Assembly (NCBI GenBank): GCA_017410265.1
Contig: JAFQRC010000001.1
Span: forward strand, 62,001-126,000
Source: Ruminococcus sp.
GTDB taxonomy: Bacteria; Bacillota; Clostridia; Oscillospirales; Acutalibacteraceae
DNA: 64,000 bases
Reading direction: 5' to 3'
Part shown: piece after piece, positions 8,097-17,598 of the stretch
Position numbering within the stretch: position 1 is the first letter of the stretch
How the letters are laid out: every line of letters starts with the position of its first letter
Position numbers and translations under genes: made by a program
The notes under the pieces: model-generated
What the model was told of the DNA's origin: nothing
What the model saw: the letters and a program-made list of their open reading frames with translations, nothing else
Databases searched by the model: none

Positions 8097-9876
8097 TGAT
8101 AAGCGTTCAGCTATCATCTTATCCCTTATTGGTGTAGTACCCGTTGTGTGGTTGGCTCTTTTGATAGCCCCATCAGTAGATGGTGGATTGGTTGAGATAG
8201 TTAAGAATCTTTCTGTTAATTTTGATAACCCTTTTAATATCGTATGGTGTGAGGACAGCTTGAAAACTGTCCTTATTTTGCTTTTGTGCTACTGTATGGG
8301 AATTGGAGTGTATTTATCAACACAGAAAAACTATCGCAGACGAGAAGAACACGGCTCTGCTAAATGGGGCGAGGTTAAAGTCATTGATAGAAAGTATCGA
8401 CAAAAGCCACAATCAGAAAATAAGCTGATGACACAAAATGTTTGTATAGGACTTAACGCCAAGAAACACAGACGTAATCTTAACACTCTTGTTTGCGGTG
8501 GCTCAGGTGCAGGTAAGACAAGATTTTACTGTAAGCCTAACCTTATGCAATGTAACACTTCTTTTGTAATACTTGACCCTAAAGGCGAGATTTTACGAGA
8601 TACAGGAAGATTACTTGAAAGTAAAGGCTATGAAGTCAGAGTCTTTGATTTGATTTCTATGCACAAAAGCCATTGTTACAACCCCTTTGTATATTTGCAG
8701 AGTGATAACGATGTTCAGAAACTTGTGACAAACCTTTTCAAGAGTACAACTCCTAAAGGTTCACAAAGTAATGACCCGTTTTGGGACACATCAGCTTCTA
8801 TGCTTTTGTTGGCACTAGTGTTTTATCTCCATTATGAAGCACCACCCGAAGAACAGAATTTTCCTATGGTTATGGAAATGCTCAGAGCAGGTGCTATCGA
8901 GGATGAAGAAAGTATGGCTCCAACACCGCTTGATATTTTATTCTCGGTATTAAGGTCTGATAATCCCGAACACATAGCCTTGAAGTATTACGATGCCTAC
9001 CATTCAGGTTCAGCGAAAACATTAAAGTCAATACAGATTACCCTTGCGGCAAGACTTGAAAAGTTTAATCTCGAAAGTCTTGCCGCTTTGACTTCTACCG
9101 ACGAACTTGATTTGCCGTCTATGGGTGAAAAGAAAGTAGCTTTGTTTGCTTTGATACCAGATAACGATTCAAGTTTCAACTTTCTTGTATCAATTCTTTA
9201 CACACAGCTCTTTCAGCAGTTGTTCTATTCTGCCGACCATATTCACGGTGGTTCATTACCTATGCCTGTTCATTTCCTAATGGATGAGTTTGCTAATGTT
9301 TCTCTACCTGATGATTTTGACAAGATACTTTCGGTAATGCGTTCCCGTGGTGTTTCTGTAAGTATAATCTTACAGAATTTGGCACAGCTCAAAGCTCTTT
9401 TTGATAAGCAGTGGGAAAGCATTATCGGTAACTGTGATGAGTTTTTGTACTTAGGCGGTAACGAGCAAAGCACACATAAGTATGTATCTGAGCTTCTTGG
9501 TAAAGAAACCATTGATACAAACACCTATGGTAAAAGCTCAGGACGAAGCGGTAACTACTCAACAAACTACCAAATAAGCGGACGAGAGCTTCTGACCCCT
9601 GATGAGGTTAGAATGCTTGACAATCAGTACGCTATTCTCTTTATCCGTGGTGAGCGTCCTATTATGGATTTTAAGTATGACATCTTAAAGCATCCGAATG
9701 TATCTCTTACAACTGACGGTAATGCGAAAGCATACAAACACGGCGAAGTAACGCTGAAAACTTCTTCTGTTTCAATACTTGATATTGACCCTGAGAAAAC
9801 ACCTGATATGAAATACGAAGAAACAACCTATGAACTTCTATCCGATGAGGATTTTGAAGATGAAAAATTATTTTAA
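8083..9876 (+). CDS. virD4: VirD4/TraG-type coupling protein ATPase
   Basis: 597 residues from the ATG at 8083, chosen because GAAAGGAAA lies just upstream; an in-frame TTG at 8065 lacks such a site. There are two N-terminal membrane segments (residues 10-32 and 62-80). Walker A GGSGAGKT is at 139-146 and the Walker B-like HFLMDEFANV is near 400. The protein brings the relaxosome to the secretion channel and powers DNA entry. It sits at the head of the channel genes, after the DNA-processing genes, as in other Tn1549-like ICEs. The C-terminal tail is acidic. Confidence 0.95.
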   Translation: MKRDNDKRSAIILSLIGVVPVVWLALLIAPSVDGGLVEIVKNLSVNFDNPFNIVWCEDSLKTVLILLLCYCMGIGVYLSTQKNYRRREEHGSAKWGEVKVIDRKYRQKPQSENKLMTQNVCIGLNAKKHRRNLNTLVCGGSGAGKTRFYCKPNLMQCNTSFVILDPKGEILRDTGRLLESKGYEVRVFDLISMHKSHCYNPFVYLQSDNDVQKLVTNLFKSTTPKGSQSNDPFWDTSASMLLLALVFYLHYEAPPEEQNFPMVMEMLRAGAIEDEESMAPTPLDILFSVLRSDNPEHIALKYYDAYHSGSAKTLKSIQITLAARLEKFNLESLAALTSTDELDLPSMGEKKVALFALIPDNDSSFNFLVSILYTQLFQQLFYSADHIHGGSLPMPVHFLMDEFANVSLPDDFDKILSVMRSRGVSVSIILQNLAQLKALFDKQWESIIGNCDEFLYLGGNEQSTHKYVSELLGKETIDTNTYGKSSGRSGNYSTNYQISGRELLTPDEVRMLDNQYAILFIRGERPIMDFKYDILKHPNVSLTTDGNAKAYKHGEVTLKTSSVSILDIDPEKTPDMKYEETTYELLSDEDFEDEKLF

Positions 9877-9890
9877 CGGAGGAATTTATA

Positions 9891-10256
9891 ATGAAAAAGA
9901 TTACTAACAGCAAAACAAATTCTATGAGAAAGACAAACAAGCTCCCTATGAAAGGTAAAGTTGCAAAGGCTTTTCGTATCTATTGTACAGTCGTTTTGGC
10001 TGTAACTTTAATAGCTTCTATGAGCATTACAGCTTTTGCCGCAGATGACCCTCTTACAGTTATCAACAATCTGTCTGACTTTATTTTCGGACTTATCCGT
10101 GCAATCGGTCTCATCTTGCTTGGCTTTGGTGTAGTGCAGATTGGTCTTTCTTTGAAGTCCCACGACCCATCTCAGCGAGCTAACGGTTTTCTTACTCTTG
10201 CGGGTGGTGTAATCATCACTTTTGCAAAAGAAATTCTTACACTTATCACAGGTTAA
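9891..10256 (+). CDS. Maff2 family mobile element membrane protein
   Basis: 121 residues. A basic N-terminus is followed by a signal-like segment ending ITAFA-AD, then two hydrophobic helices (SDFIFGLIRAIGLILLGFGV and FLTLAGGVIITFAKEILTLI). Size, signal and two helices fit Maff2, the VirB2/pilin-like component found between virD4 and trbL in these elements. The role as channel subunit is by position and topology, not proven. GGAGG precedes the ATG. A strong hairpin at 10272-10300 follows. Confidence 0.82.
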   Translation: MKKITNSKTNSMRKTNKLPMKGKVAKAFRIYCTVVLAVTLIASMSITAFAADDPLTVINNLSDFIFGLIRAIGLILLGFGVVQIGLSLKSHDPSQRANGFLTLAGGVIITFAKEILTLITG

Positions 10257-10271
10257 GGGAGTTAAATCTAA

Positions 10272-10300
10272 AGGGCATATCGTGAAATGCGATATGCCCT
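10272..10300 (+). repeat. Perfect 11-bp hairpin between Maff2 and trbL genes
   Basis: AGGGCATATCG (10272-10282), a 7-base loop and CGATATGCCCT (10290-10300) form a perfect hairpin 16 bases after the Maff2 stop. No T-run follows, so it looks more like an mRNA stabiliser or processing site than a full terminator. That would let the small pilin-like gene be made in excess over the channel genes (inference). Confidence 0.6.
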
Positions 10301-10322
10301 AAATCTTAGGAGGTGTAATCTT

Positions 10323-11159
10323 ATGAGCGATAACTGGGTAGTTCAAAACTTAGAGAATGCCCTTGATACTTGGAATGGCAAACTTGCTGAAATATGGACG
10401 CTCCTTACTACCACGCCACAAGAGTTTAAAGGCGGCGGTATATGGAATGTCATTGTAACCATTAATGGAACAGTACAAGCCATCGGTCTTGCGTTGCTTG
10501 TGCTGTTTTTTGTTGTAGGTATGGTAAAAACCTGTGGCAGTTTTACAGATGTAAAGAAACCTGAACATGCTCTTAAACTGTTTATCCGTTTTGCACTTGC
10601 AAAGGGTGCAATCACATACGGAATGGAACTTATGCTTGCGTTGTTCAATATAGTTCAGGGTGTTATTTCTTCTATTATGACGGCGGCAGGATTTACTTCA
10701 TCTGCACAAGCTACCTTACCCGAAGAAATGGTAACAACCATTGAAAGCTGTGGCTTTTGGGAAAGTATTCCTTTATGGGCAGTTACTCTTATTGGTAGCT
10801 TATTCATAACAGTTTTATCATTTATCCTGATAATGACCGTCTATGGAAGATTTTTCAAGATGTATATGTACACAGCACTTGCACCTATTCCACTTTCCAC
10901 ATTTGCAGGAGAGCCTTCGCAGAATGTTGGTAAGAGCTTTATTAAGAGCTACTGTGCCGTACTTCTTGAAGGTGCAGTAATTGTACTTGCCTGCATAATT
11001 TTCTCACTGTTTGCTTCATCACCGCCTGCAATAGATGTTGATGTTGCGGCTGTAACTCAGGTGTGGATGTATATAGGAGAGCTTATATTCAATATGCTCG
11101 TTTTAGTAGGTGCAGTTAAAATGTCCGACCGAATTATCCGTGAGATGATGGGTCTATAA
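10323..11159 (+). CDS. TrbL/VirB6-like conjugation channel protein
   Basis: 278 residues from the ATG at 10323, which has TAGGAGGTG 7-15 bases upstream. An earlier in-frame ATG lies in the preceding hairpin and lacks a ribosome site. There are six or so membrane segments, including AIGLALLVLFFVVGMV, the IPLWAVTLIGSLFITVLSFI stretch and MYIGELIFNMLVLVGAV. It has the layout of the TrbL/VirB6 polytopic inner-membrane component that forms the base of the Gram-positive type IV channel. It precedes prgI and virB4 as in related elements. Confidence 0.87.
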   Translation: MSDNWVVQNLENALDTWNGKLAEIWTLLTTTPQEFKGGGIWNVIVTINGTVQAIGLALLVLFFVVGMVKTCGSFTDVKKPEHALKLFIRFALAKGAITYGMELMLALFNIVQGVISSIMTAAGFTSSAQATLPEEMVTTIESCGFWESIPLWAVTLIGSLFITVLSFILIMTVYGRFFKMYMYTALAPIPLSTFAGEPSQNVGKSFIKSYCAVLLEGAVIVLACIIFSLFASSPPAIDVDVAAVTQVWMYIGELIFNMLVLVGAVKMSDRIIREMMGL

Positions 11160-11181
11160 ATCTAAGAAAGGAACTTGAAAT

Positions 11182-11541
11182 ATGGAAGTTAAAATCAATC
11201 GAGAAATACGCAATTATACGGAGTCGATGTTTTTCGGACTTACACTCAGACAATTTATCTTTTCTGTCTGTGCTTGTACAGTTGCAGTGGGTATTTACTT
11301 TTTATTAAAGCCGTATGTAGGCACAGAAACAGTATCGTGGATGTGCATTTTGGGTGCGGCACCATTTGCGGCTCTTGGCTTTATAAAGTACAACGGAATG
11401 ACCGCTGAAAAGTTTGTGTGGGCGTGGATTAAGTCAGAAATTCTTATGCCTAAAGAGCTTGTGTTTCGTCCTAAAAACACATATTACACACTTATGAAAT
11501 CAAGTATTGAAGAAAAGCAGAAGGAGGCATTGAAGAAATGA
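11182..11541 (+). CDS. PrgI family (VirB3-like) membrane protein
   Basis: 119 residues, with the family start MEVKINREIRNYTESMFFGL, two membrane segments (LRQFIFSVCACTVAVGIYFL and WMCILGAAPFAALGFI) and the conserved LVFRPKNTYY near the end. PrgI proteins are short partners of VirB4 in the Gram-positive mating channel. AAAGGA precedes the ATG. The stop overlaps the virB4 start (ATGA), implying coupled translation with its partner ATPase. Confidence 0.88.
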   Translation: MEVKINREIRNYTESMFFGLTLRQFIFSVCACTVAVGIYFLLKPYVGTETVSWMCILGAAPFAALGFIKYNGMTAEKFVWAWIKSEILMPKELVFRPKNTYYTLMKSSIEEKQKEALKK

Positions 11542-13871
11542 TTAAAACATTAAAAAATCTCTTTAAAAATGATAAAGAAAAGTTTGTCATTCCTAAAAGT
11601 GTTCAGGATATAATTCCTGTACAGGCTATTTATGATGACGGTGTTTTCAAAGTCGGCAAAGACAAATATGCGAAGTCTTTTAAGTTTTCTGACATTAACT
11701 ATGCTGTTGCAAGTCGTGAGGATAAAGAAGCGATGTTCCTTGAATATGCAGAGCTTCTCAACTCTTTTGACAGCGGTGCAACAACAAAGATTACTATTAA
11801 CAACCGCAGAATTAACAAACAGGACTTTGAAAAGTCCACTCTTATTCCTCTGTGTGATGATGAACTCGATAAGTATCGTGATGAATACAACTTAATGCTT
11901 ATGGATAAAGCAACGGGTGCAAACTCAATAGTTCAGGATAAGTATATTACTATCTCTGTGAATAAGAAAAATATTGATGATGCAAGAACCTACTTTGCTC
12001 GTGTGGGTGCAGAGCTTATAAGCCACTTTAACAAGCTTGGCAGTAAATGTGTTGAGTTTGATGCTAAAGAAAGACTCAGGATTATTCACGACTTTTACAG
12101 AACAGGTGAAGAAAGTTCCTTTAACTTCGATATTAAGGAAAGTCGCAGAAAAGGTCACGACTTCAAGGACTATATTTGTCCTGATTCAATGTCTTTCAAA
12201 AGTGATTATTTCACTATGGGAGAGCGTTTTGGCAGAGTTTTGTTTCTGCGTGAGTATGCTTCATATATTAAAGATGATATGGTAGCAGAGCTTACAGATA
12301 TGAACCGAAATCTAATGATGTCTGTTGATGTTATTCCTGTGCCTACTGATGAAGCTGTAAAAGAAGCCGAAAGCAGACTTTTAGGTGTTGAAACAAATGT
12401 TACCAATTGGCAGAGAAGACAGAATGCCAACAATAATTTTTCTGCCGTTATCCCTTATGATATGGAACAGCAGAGGAAAGAAATGAAAGAGTTTCTTGAT
12501 GACCTTACAACTCGTGACCAGCGAATGATGTTTGCCGTACTTACTATGGTTATTACTGCTGATTCTAAGAAACAGCTTGATGACGATACCGAAGCTATTA
12601 TGACAACAGCGAGAAAACATATGTGTCAGTTCGGTGTACTTAAATTTCAGCAGATGGATGGACTTAATACTGTAATGCCTTTTGGTGTTCGCAAGATTGA
12701 TACTCTCAGAACTCTTACAACAGAATCCCTTGCAGTGTTTATGCCATTCCGAGTGCAGGAAATCAGACACGAAAACGGCATTTATTATGGTCAGAATGTA
12801 ATCAGTAAGAATATGATTGTAGCTGACCGAAAACAGCTTCTTAATGGTAACTCTTTCATTATGGGTGTATCGGGTGGCGGTAAGTCATTCTGTGCTAAGG
12901 GTGAAATCGTCAACCTTATGCTTGCAGGCAAAGCCGATATTATCATTATCGACCCTGAACGAGAGTATTCACAGCTTGTTCGTGCTTTGGGTGGCGAGAT
13001 TATCAATATCTCAGCAACATCTCCTAACCATATTAACCCTATGGATATGAACAAGGATTATGGCGATGGTGCAAACCCTGTTATCCTCAAATCAGAGTTT
13101 ATTATGTCTCTTTGTGAACAGCTCATAGGTGACAGTAATCTCGGTGCAAAGCAGAAATCTATTATTGACCGTTGTACCGCAAGTGTATATAGAACTTATC
13201 AGCAGAACGATTACAAGGGTACAGTTCCTACTTTACAGGATTTCAGAGCAGAACTCTTAAAACAGACCGAGCCTGAAGCAAAGGAAATCGCTCTTGCTAT
13301 TGAGTTGTTTACTCACGGCTCTCTCAACACATTTGCTAAACATACAAATGTTGATACTAATAAGCGTCTTATCTGCTATGACATTCTTGACCTTGGTAAA
13401 CAGCTTATGCCTATCGGTATGCTTGTTGTGCTCGACTCTATCCTTAACCGCATTACACAGAATCGTGCAAAGGGTAAGCAGACATTTATCTTTATCGACG
13501 AGATTTACCTCTTGTTCCAGCACGAATACTCAGCAAACTTCCTCTTTACCTTATGGAAAAGAGTTCGTAAGTATGGAGCATATGCTACAGGTATCACACA
13601 GAATGTTGATGATCTTTTACAGAGCCACACAGCGAGAACAATGCTTGCAAACTCTGAGTTTATTATTATGCTTAATCAGGCAAGCACGGACAGAATTGAA
13701 CTTGCAAAACTTCTTAATATTTCTGATTTGCAGATGTCATATATCACTGATGTAGAAGCAGGTCACGGACTTATTAAGGTCGGCAGTTCTCTTGTGCCGT
13801 TTGCTAACAAATTCCCTGCAAATACAAAACTCTACAAGTTAATGACCACTAAACCCGGCGAGAGCGAATAG
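11538..13871 (+). CDS. virB4: VirB4-like conjugation ATPase
   Basis: 777 residues. The N-terminal CagE/TrbE-like domain includes a segment with the family word RDQRMMFAVLTMVI. The RecA-like ATPase domain carries Walker A GVSGGGKS near residues 443-450 and Walker B TFIFIDEIYLLF near 648-659. VirB4 energises assembly and transport of the mating channel at the inner face of the membrane. It follows prgI with a four-base overlap and is followed by the sortase gene; all channel ATPases of the set (VirD4 and VirB4) look intact. Confidence 0.95.
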   Translation: MIKTLKNLFKNDKEKFVIPKSVQDIIPVQAIYDDGVFKVGKDKYAKSFKFSDINYAVASREDKEAMFLEYAELLNSFDSGATTKITINNRRINKQDFEKSTLIPLCDDELDKYRDEYNLMLMDKATGANSIVQDKYITISVNKKNIDDARTYFARVGAELISHFNKLGSKCVEFDAKERLRIIHDFYRTGEESSFNFDIKESRRKGHDFKDYICPDSMSFKSDYFTMGERFGRVLFLREYASYIKDDMVAELTDMNRNLMMSVDVIPVPTDEAVKEAESRLLGVETNVTNWQRRQNANNNFSAVIPYDMEQQRKEMKEFLDDLTTRDQRMMFAVLTMVITADSKKQLDDDTEAIMTTARKHMCQFGVLKFQQMDGLNTVMPFGVRKIDTLRTLTTESLAVFMPFRVQEIRHENGIYYGQNVISKNMIVADRKQLLNGNSFIMGVSGGGKSFCAKGEIVNLMLAGKADIIIIDPEREYSQLVRALGGEIINISATSPNHINPMDMNKDYGDGANPVILKSEFIMSLCEQLIGDSNLGAKQKSIIDRCTASVYRTYQQNDYKGTVPTLQDFRAELLKQTEPEAKEIALAIELFTHGSLNTFAKHTNVDTNKRLICYDILDLGKQLMPIGMLVVLDSILNRITQNRAKGKQTFIFIDEIYLLFQHEYSANFLFTLWKRVRKYGAYATGITQNVDDLLQSHTARTMLANSEFIIMLNQASTDRIELAKLLNISDLQMSYITDVEAGHGLIKVGSSLVPFANKFPANTKLYKLMTTKPGESE

Positions 13872-13904
13872 CTCTCGTCGTAGTCTTTTATGAAAGGAAC
13901 TACT

Positions 13905-14666
13905 ATGAGAAAATTTATATGTATATCAATAATCTTATTTTTCCTTATTGTTTTGCTTGCAAGCCTTGTGATGATATCACATCATCACAAGGTCTCAGTA
14001 AAGCAAAACGCAGTATATGAGGAACTTATAGAAACAGTAGAAAGTGTTTCTGCCGATGATGAAGTTACCATAGAGTTTGAAGATAAAAAAACAATGTATG
14101 ACGGATACTCAAAACTTTATGAGCGTAACAATGATATGGTCGGTTGGATAAAGATTGACGAGACAAAGCTCAATTATCCTGTTATGCAATCGGTTGATAA
14201 TCCTGACTTTTATTTAAAACACGGATTTGATAAAGAGTACACTGACTATGGCTGTCCTTACGTGCAGGAAAACTGTGATGTACTATTGCCGTCTGACAAC
14301 ATAGTAATCTATGGTCATAATATGGACGATGGATCTATGTTTGCGACTCTTGATAACTACAAAAGCAAGTCGTTTTATGACGAGCATAAGAAAATCTCTT
14401 TTGATACCCTTACTTCTAAAAATGAGTATGAGATAGTTGCTGTGTTTACAACTACAGTATATTCAGATGATGGTTTTAAGTATTATGAGTTTACCTGTGC
14501 CCAAGAAAAGGATGATTTCGAAAACTATATTTCAAAGTGTAAGGAACTTTCTCTCTATGACACAGGTGTAAACGCAGAATATGGAGATAAGTTGATTACA
14601 CTTTCAACTTGTGAGTATTCAAACAAGAATGGAAGAATTGTAGTTGTTGCAAAAAGGATAGTTTAA
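13905..14666 (+). CDS. srtB: Class B sortase
   Basis: 253 residues from the ATG at 13905, with GAAAGGA 7-13 bases upstream; another in-frame ATG at 13890 overlaps that site. An N-terminal membrane anchor (ICISIILFFLIVLLASLVMI) is followed by the sortase barrel. Catalytic residues are visible: His138 in IYGHNMDDGSMF, Cys236 in TLSTCEY, and an Arg in NKNGRIVVVAKR. The length and position of these motifs fit class B. Sortases near ICE channel genes probably attach element-coded surface proteins that stabilise mating pairs. No LPxTG-type substrate gene is seen beside it. Confidence 0.9.
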   Translation: MRKFICISIILFFLIVLLASLVMISHHHKVSVKQNAVYEELIETVESVSADDEVTIEFEDKKTMYDGYSKLYERNNDMVGWIKIDETKLNYPVMQSVDNPDFYLKHGFDKEYTDYGCPYVQENCDVLLPSDNIVIYGHNMDDGSMFATLDNYKSKSFYDEHKKISFDTLTSKNEYEIVAVFTTTVYSDDGFKYYEFTCAQEKDDFENYISKCKELSLYDTGVNAEYGDKLITLSTCEYSNKNGRIVVVAKRIV

Positions 14667-14907
14667 TAAGATGGCGATATTGTTGTTGATATTTGACCAA
14701 TACAGGACTAAATGATGTTTATGCACTTTTAGTATGTTTGAGTGGTTGAAGAAACTATATCTTTATTCGTATTGCTCTAATATAGTGTTTGAAATTATAG
14801 ACAAAATAAAGAACTATTGATATAATGCAAGATAATAAACGCTAATCTATTGATGTGCATATTTACTTAATAACATTATGATACCAGAATATAAAGGAGG
14901 CCTCCCA

Positions 14908-15705
14908 TTGTACAAGGATACTGATAAGAGAAAGAGTATTGCACTAGCTTTTTTTGATATATTAGGTACATCTCAAAAAATAAATAGTGACCAATATGAT
15001 GAGATATATGATTTTTATTCATATATGGTAGACTTGTGTTCTGAGGAACAAATAGCAATATCCTTTTCAAATTTGCCAGGACATACTAGAGATGGATCGG
15101 ATATTGTTTTATCTATCCCTATGAAGCATGCTTTTTTTAGTGATACTTTTATTATCTGGATAGAGTATGATGAATTATTCGGAATGAGTTTACGAGGCTT
15201 TTTTGAAAAATGTATGCACATATTTACTGAAGCTATAAGAAGAGGCATACCATTGAGAGGAGCTATTTCTCGTGGTGATGCTATTATGCATGAGGAGAAA
15301 AAACTATATCTGGGAAAGCCTATTGTAGAAGCAGCACGGGCTGAAATAGCACAAAATTGGTTAGGTATTGGTGTAACACGATCATTTGAAGAGATGTGTG
15401 TTTCAGAGGCTAGATTGGTCCTTCCGTATGAGGACCATATAAAAGAAAGTCATTTTAATAGTATCAAAGAATATGACGATGTTTTATTCGTGCATTGTGC
15501 GTTAGACTGGCCTAAATATTGGAGAAATATGTACGATGAGGATGTGATTCCTTTTATAAAAAGAATGAATAATAATTATGCGTTTTCATCGTATTATGAT
15601 AATGCAATAAAATTTGTAAATTATTCAAAAGAAAACGAGGATTTTTGGGAGGATAAATTGCCACCAACACCTCCGCTTAAACCATTTATAGTGAGTTATG
15701 ATTAA
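14908..15705 (+). CDS. Class III nucleotidyl cyclase-like protein, cargo inside transfer operon
   Basis: 265 residues from TTG at 14908, which lies 7 bases after AAAGGAGG; an ATG 30 bases earlier has no ribosome site. The protein follows the cyclase homology pattern: IALAFFDILGTSQ (first metal Asp), HAFFSDTFIIW (second metal Asp, with Ser in place of the usual Gly), PLRGAISRGDAI, then LGKPIVEAARAE and GIGVT. This is like adenylate/guanylate cyclases and their relatives in signalling-based defence. The base-recognition residues are not clear. It breaks the sortase-hydrolase pair and has its own 240-base AT-rich leader and terminator, so it looks like a later insertion. No effector gene lies beside it. 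Confidence 0.6.
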   Translation: MYKDTDKRKSIALAFFDILGTSQKINSDQYDEIYDFYSYMVDLCSEEQIAISFSNLPGHTRDGSDIVLSIPMKHAFFSDTFIIWIEYDELFGMSLRGFFEKCMHIFTEAIRRGIPLRGAISRGDAIMHEEKKLYLGKPIVEAARAEIAQNWLGIGVTRSFEEMCVSEARLVLPYEDHIKESHFNSIKEYDDVLFVHCALDWPKYWRNMYDEDVIPFIKRMNNNYAFSSYYDNAIKFVNYSKENEDFWEDKLPPTPPLKPFIVSYD

Positions 15706-15724
15706 AACAAAATAATAATTATTT

Positions 15725-15757
15725 AACTCTGATTGGAGAACCCAGTCAGAGTTTTTT
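15725..15757 (+). terminator. Terminator of cyclase-like gene
   Basis: A 12-bp stem (AACTCTGATTGG with CCAGTCAGAGTT, one G-U pair), a 5-base loop and a run of T. It ends the inserted gene before the cell-wall hydrolase gene, so transcription of the latter must read through or start after it. Confidence 0.8.
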
Positions 15758-15788
15758 CTTTGCGTAAAAATTATGAAAGGAGAAATTT

Positions 15789-17504
15789 ATGGCTGATATT
15801 AAAACAAAGGATGCTATTAAAGGTACAATCAAAACCATAGACAAAGCGGCTAATGTTTCAGACCGAATGAAACAGGCTTATATCTCAACTAAGGAAAAAG
15901 CGGAAACTTCTACCCATTCAAATGAAGCTTCTGCTAATGAATATGCAACAGACAGAGTTCAATCAGGTAGTGAAACGATAGTCAGGAATACTGTTTATCA
16001 GGCTGATAGACAAGGTCACAGAGCTTTTAATCACACAAAGGATAACTACCACAAAGCTAAAGATGCAGTATCACGTTTTAAAGAGCAAAGAAACGCAGAC
16101 TCTATAAAAAAGCAGACTCTTAACCGCAATGGCAGTAATGCAATTAAGACAGTTCAAAAAGCTGACAAGGCAGTGAAAACAAGGACTGTTGGTAATAAGA
16201 CGATTAAAACCACTGCAAAAGGAACTGTTAAAACTACTACTAAAAGTGTAAAGACCGCAGAAGCTACGGCTAAAACTACGGTCAAAACAGCTCAACAGAC
16301 AGCAAAAGCCGCCCGAAAGACAGCCGAAGCATCTGTAAAGGCGGCTCAAAAAGCGGCTGAGGTGGCTAAAGCCACAGCAAAAGCGGCAGCTGCGGCAACT
16401 AAAGCGGCGGTTAAGGCTACTATTGCTATTATCAAAGCAATCATAGCCGCAGTTAAGTCATTAGCGGCGGCAATAGCTGCAGGCGGTTGGGTTGCGGTAC
16501 TTATCATTGTAATTATATGCTTGGTAGCTTTGATTGCCTGCTCTGTTTATGGTATCTTCTTTTCGGGGGAAGATTCAGGCACAGGTCAGACTATGAGAAC
16601 TGCTGTTACTAAAATCAATACTGCCTATGAAGCTCAGATTGATAGTATCATTACAAGCAACCTGCATGATGTTCTTGAAGAAAGCGGTAGCCGAGCTGTA
16701 TGGAAAGAAGTTCTTGCCGTATATTCCGTAAAGGTTAATACTGACCCTGACAATCCTTTGGAAGTAGCTACTATGGATGACGAGAAAAAAGAACTCTTGT
16801 CTGAAATCTTTTGGGAAATGAATTCCATAGATTATAGAACCGAAAGAAAGACCGAAACCGAAGTCACCGAAAGAGATGACGGACACGGAAATATCGTAGA
16901 GAGCGAACGAGAAGTCACACGTATATATCTGTATATCACAGTTTCTCACAAAACAATTGAAGAAATGGCTGATATGTATAACTTCAATCAGGAGCAAAGA
17001 GATTATCTTAATGAGCTGTTAAAAGAGGAAAATAATCAGCTTTGGTCATCGGTGCTTTATGGTATATCTTCAGGTGACGGAGAAATCGTATCTGTTGCCG
17101 TATCTCAGATTGGTAATGTTGGTGGTATGCCTTATTGGTCTTGGTATGGCTTTGGTTCACGAGTTGAATGGTGTGCTTGTTTTGTATCTTGGTGTGCAAA
17201 CGAGTGTGGCTATATCGACTCAGGTGTAATTCCAAAGTACGCTTTATGCGATGCAGGTGTTGATTGGTTCAAAGAAAGAAGCCAATGGCTTGACGGAAAC
17301 GAAGAACCAAGTCCCGGTATGATTATTTTCTTTGATTGGCAATATGACGGTTTAGACGGAAGTTCTGACCATACAGGTATTGTCGAAAAGGTCGAAGATG
17401 GTATGGTATATACTATCGAAGGCAACTCAGGAGACACTTGTCGTGAGTGTTCATATCCTATCGGATACTTTGAAATCTTAGGTTATGGTGTTCCTGCGTA
17501 CTAA
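15789..17504 (+). CDS. CHAP-domain cell-wall hydrolase of transfer system
   Basis: 571 residues. Residues 100-215 are a Lys/Ala/Thr-rich low-complexity helix, followed by one membrane segment (WVAVLIIVIICLVALIACSV, about 237-256). After a linker region comes a C-terminal CHAP domain with the catalytic Cys462 in EWCACFVSWCAN and His528 in SDHTGIVEKV. Such enzymes cut peptidoglycan so the mating channel can pass. A membrane-tethered form with a long periplasm-like stalk is usual in Tn1549-type ICEs, often as NlpC/P60 instead of CHAP. AAAGGAG precedes the ATG. It is the last backbone gene before the cargo. Confidence 0.88.
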   Translation: MADIKTKDAIKGTIKTIDKAANVSDRMKQAYISTKEKAETSTHSNEASANEYATDRVQSGSETIVRNTVYQADRQGHRAFNHTKDNYHKAKDAVSRFKEQRNADSIKKQTLNRNGSNAIKTVQKADKAVKTRTVGNKTIKTTAKGTVKTTTKSVKTAEATAKTTVKTAQQTAKAARKTAEASVKAAQKAAEVAKATAKAAAAATKAAVKATIAIIKAIIAAVKSLAAAIAAGGWVAVLIIVIICLVALIACSVYGIFFSGEDSGTGQTMRTAVTKINTAYEAQIDSIITSNLHDVLEESGSRAVWKEVLAVYSVKVNTDPDNPLEVATMDDEKKELLSEIFWEMNSIDYRTERKTETEVTERDDGHGNIVESEREVTRIYLYITVSHKTIEEMADMYNFNQEQRDYLNELLKEENNQLWSSVLYGISSGDGEIVSVAVSQIGNVGGMPYWSWYGFGSRVEWCACFVSWCANECGYIDSGVIPKYALCDAGVDWFKERSQWLDGNEEPSPGMIIFFDWQYDGLDGSSDHTGIVEKVEDGMVYTIEGNSGDTCRECSYPIGYFEILGYGVPAY

Positions 17505-17511
17505 AAGTAAA

Positions 17512-17547
17512 AGGGACTATCTCACTTCAATTAGTGAGACAGTCCCT
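17512..17547 (-). terminator. Hairpin between convergent hydrolase and zincin genes
   Basis: Arms AGGGACTATCTCACT and AGTGAGACAGTCCCT (one mismatch) with a 6-base loop. The T-rich tail is on the minus side, so it mainly ends the leftward zincin operon, but it can also stop the rightward transfer transcript. Confidence 0.75.
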
Positions 17548-17598
17548 CTCTAAAAATCTAACTAACAATATGGCTTGTTACAAAGATGTCGAATAGAT

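Noticed and set aside
14908..15705. A GGDEF diguanylate cyclase
   Set aside because: No GGDEF-like motif is present; the order of Asp, Arg and Ala-Arg segments fits class III cyclases better.
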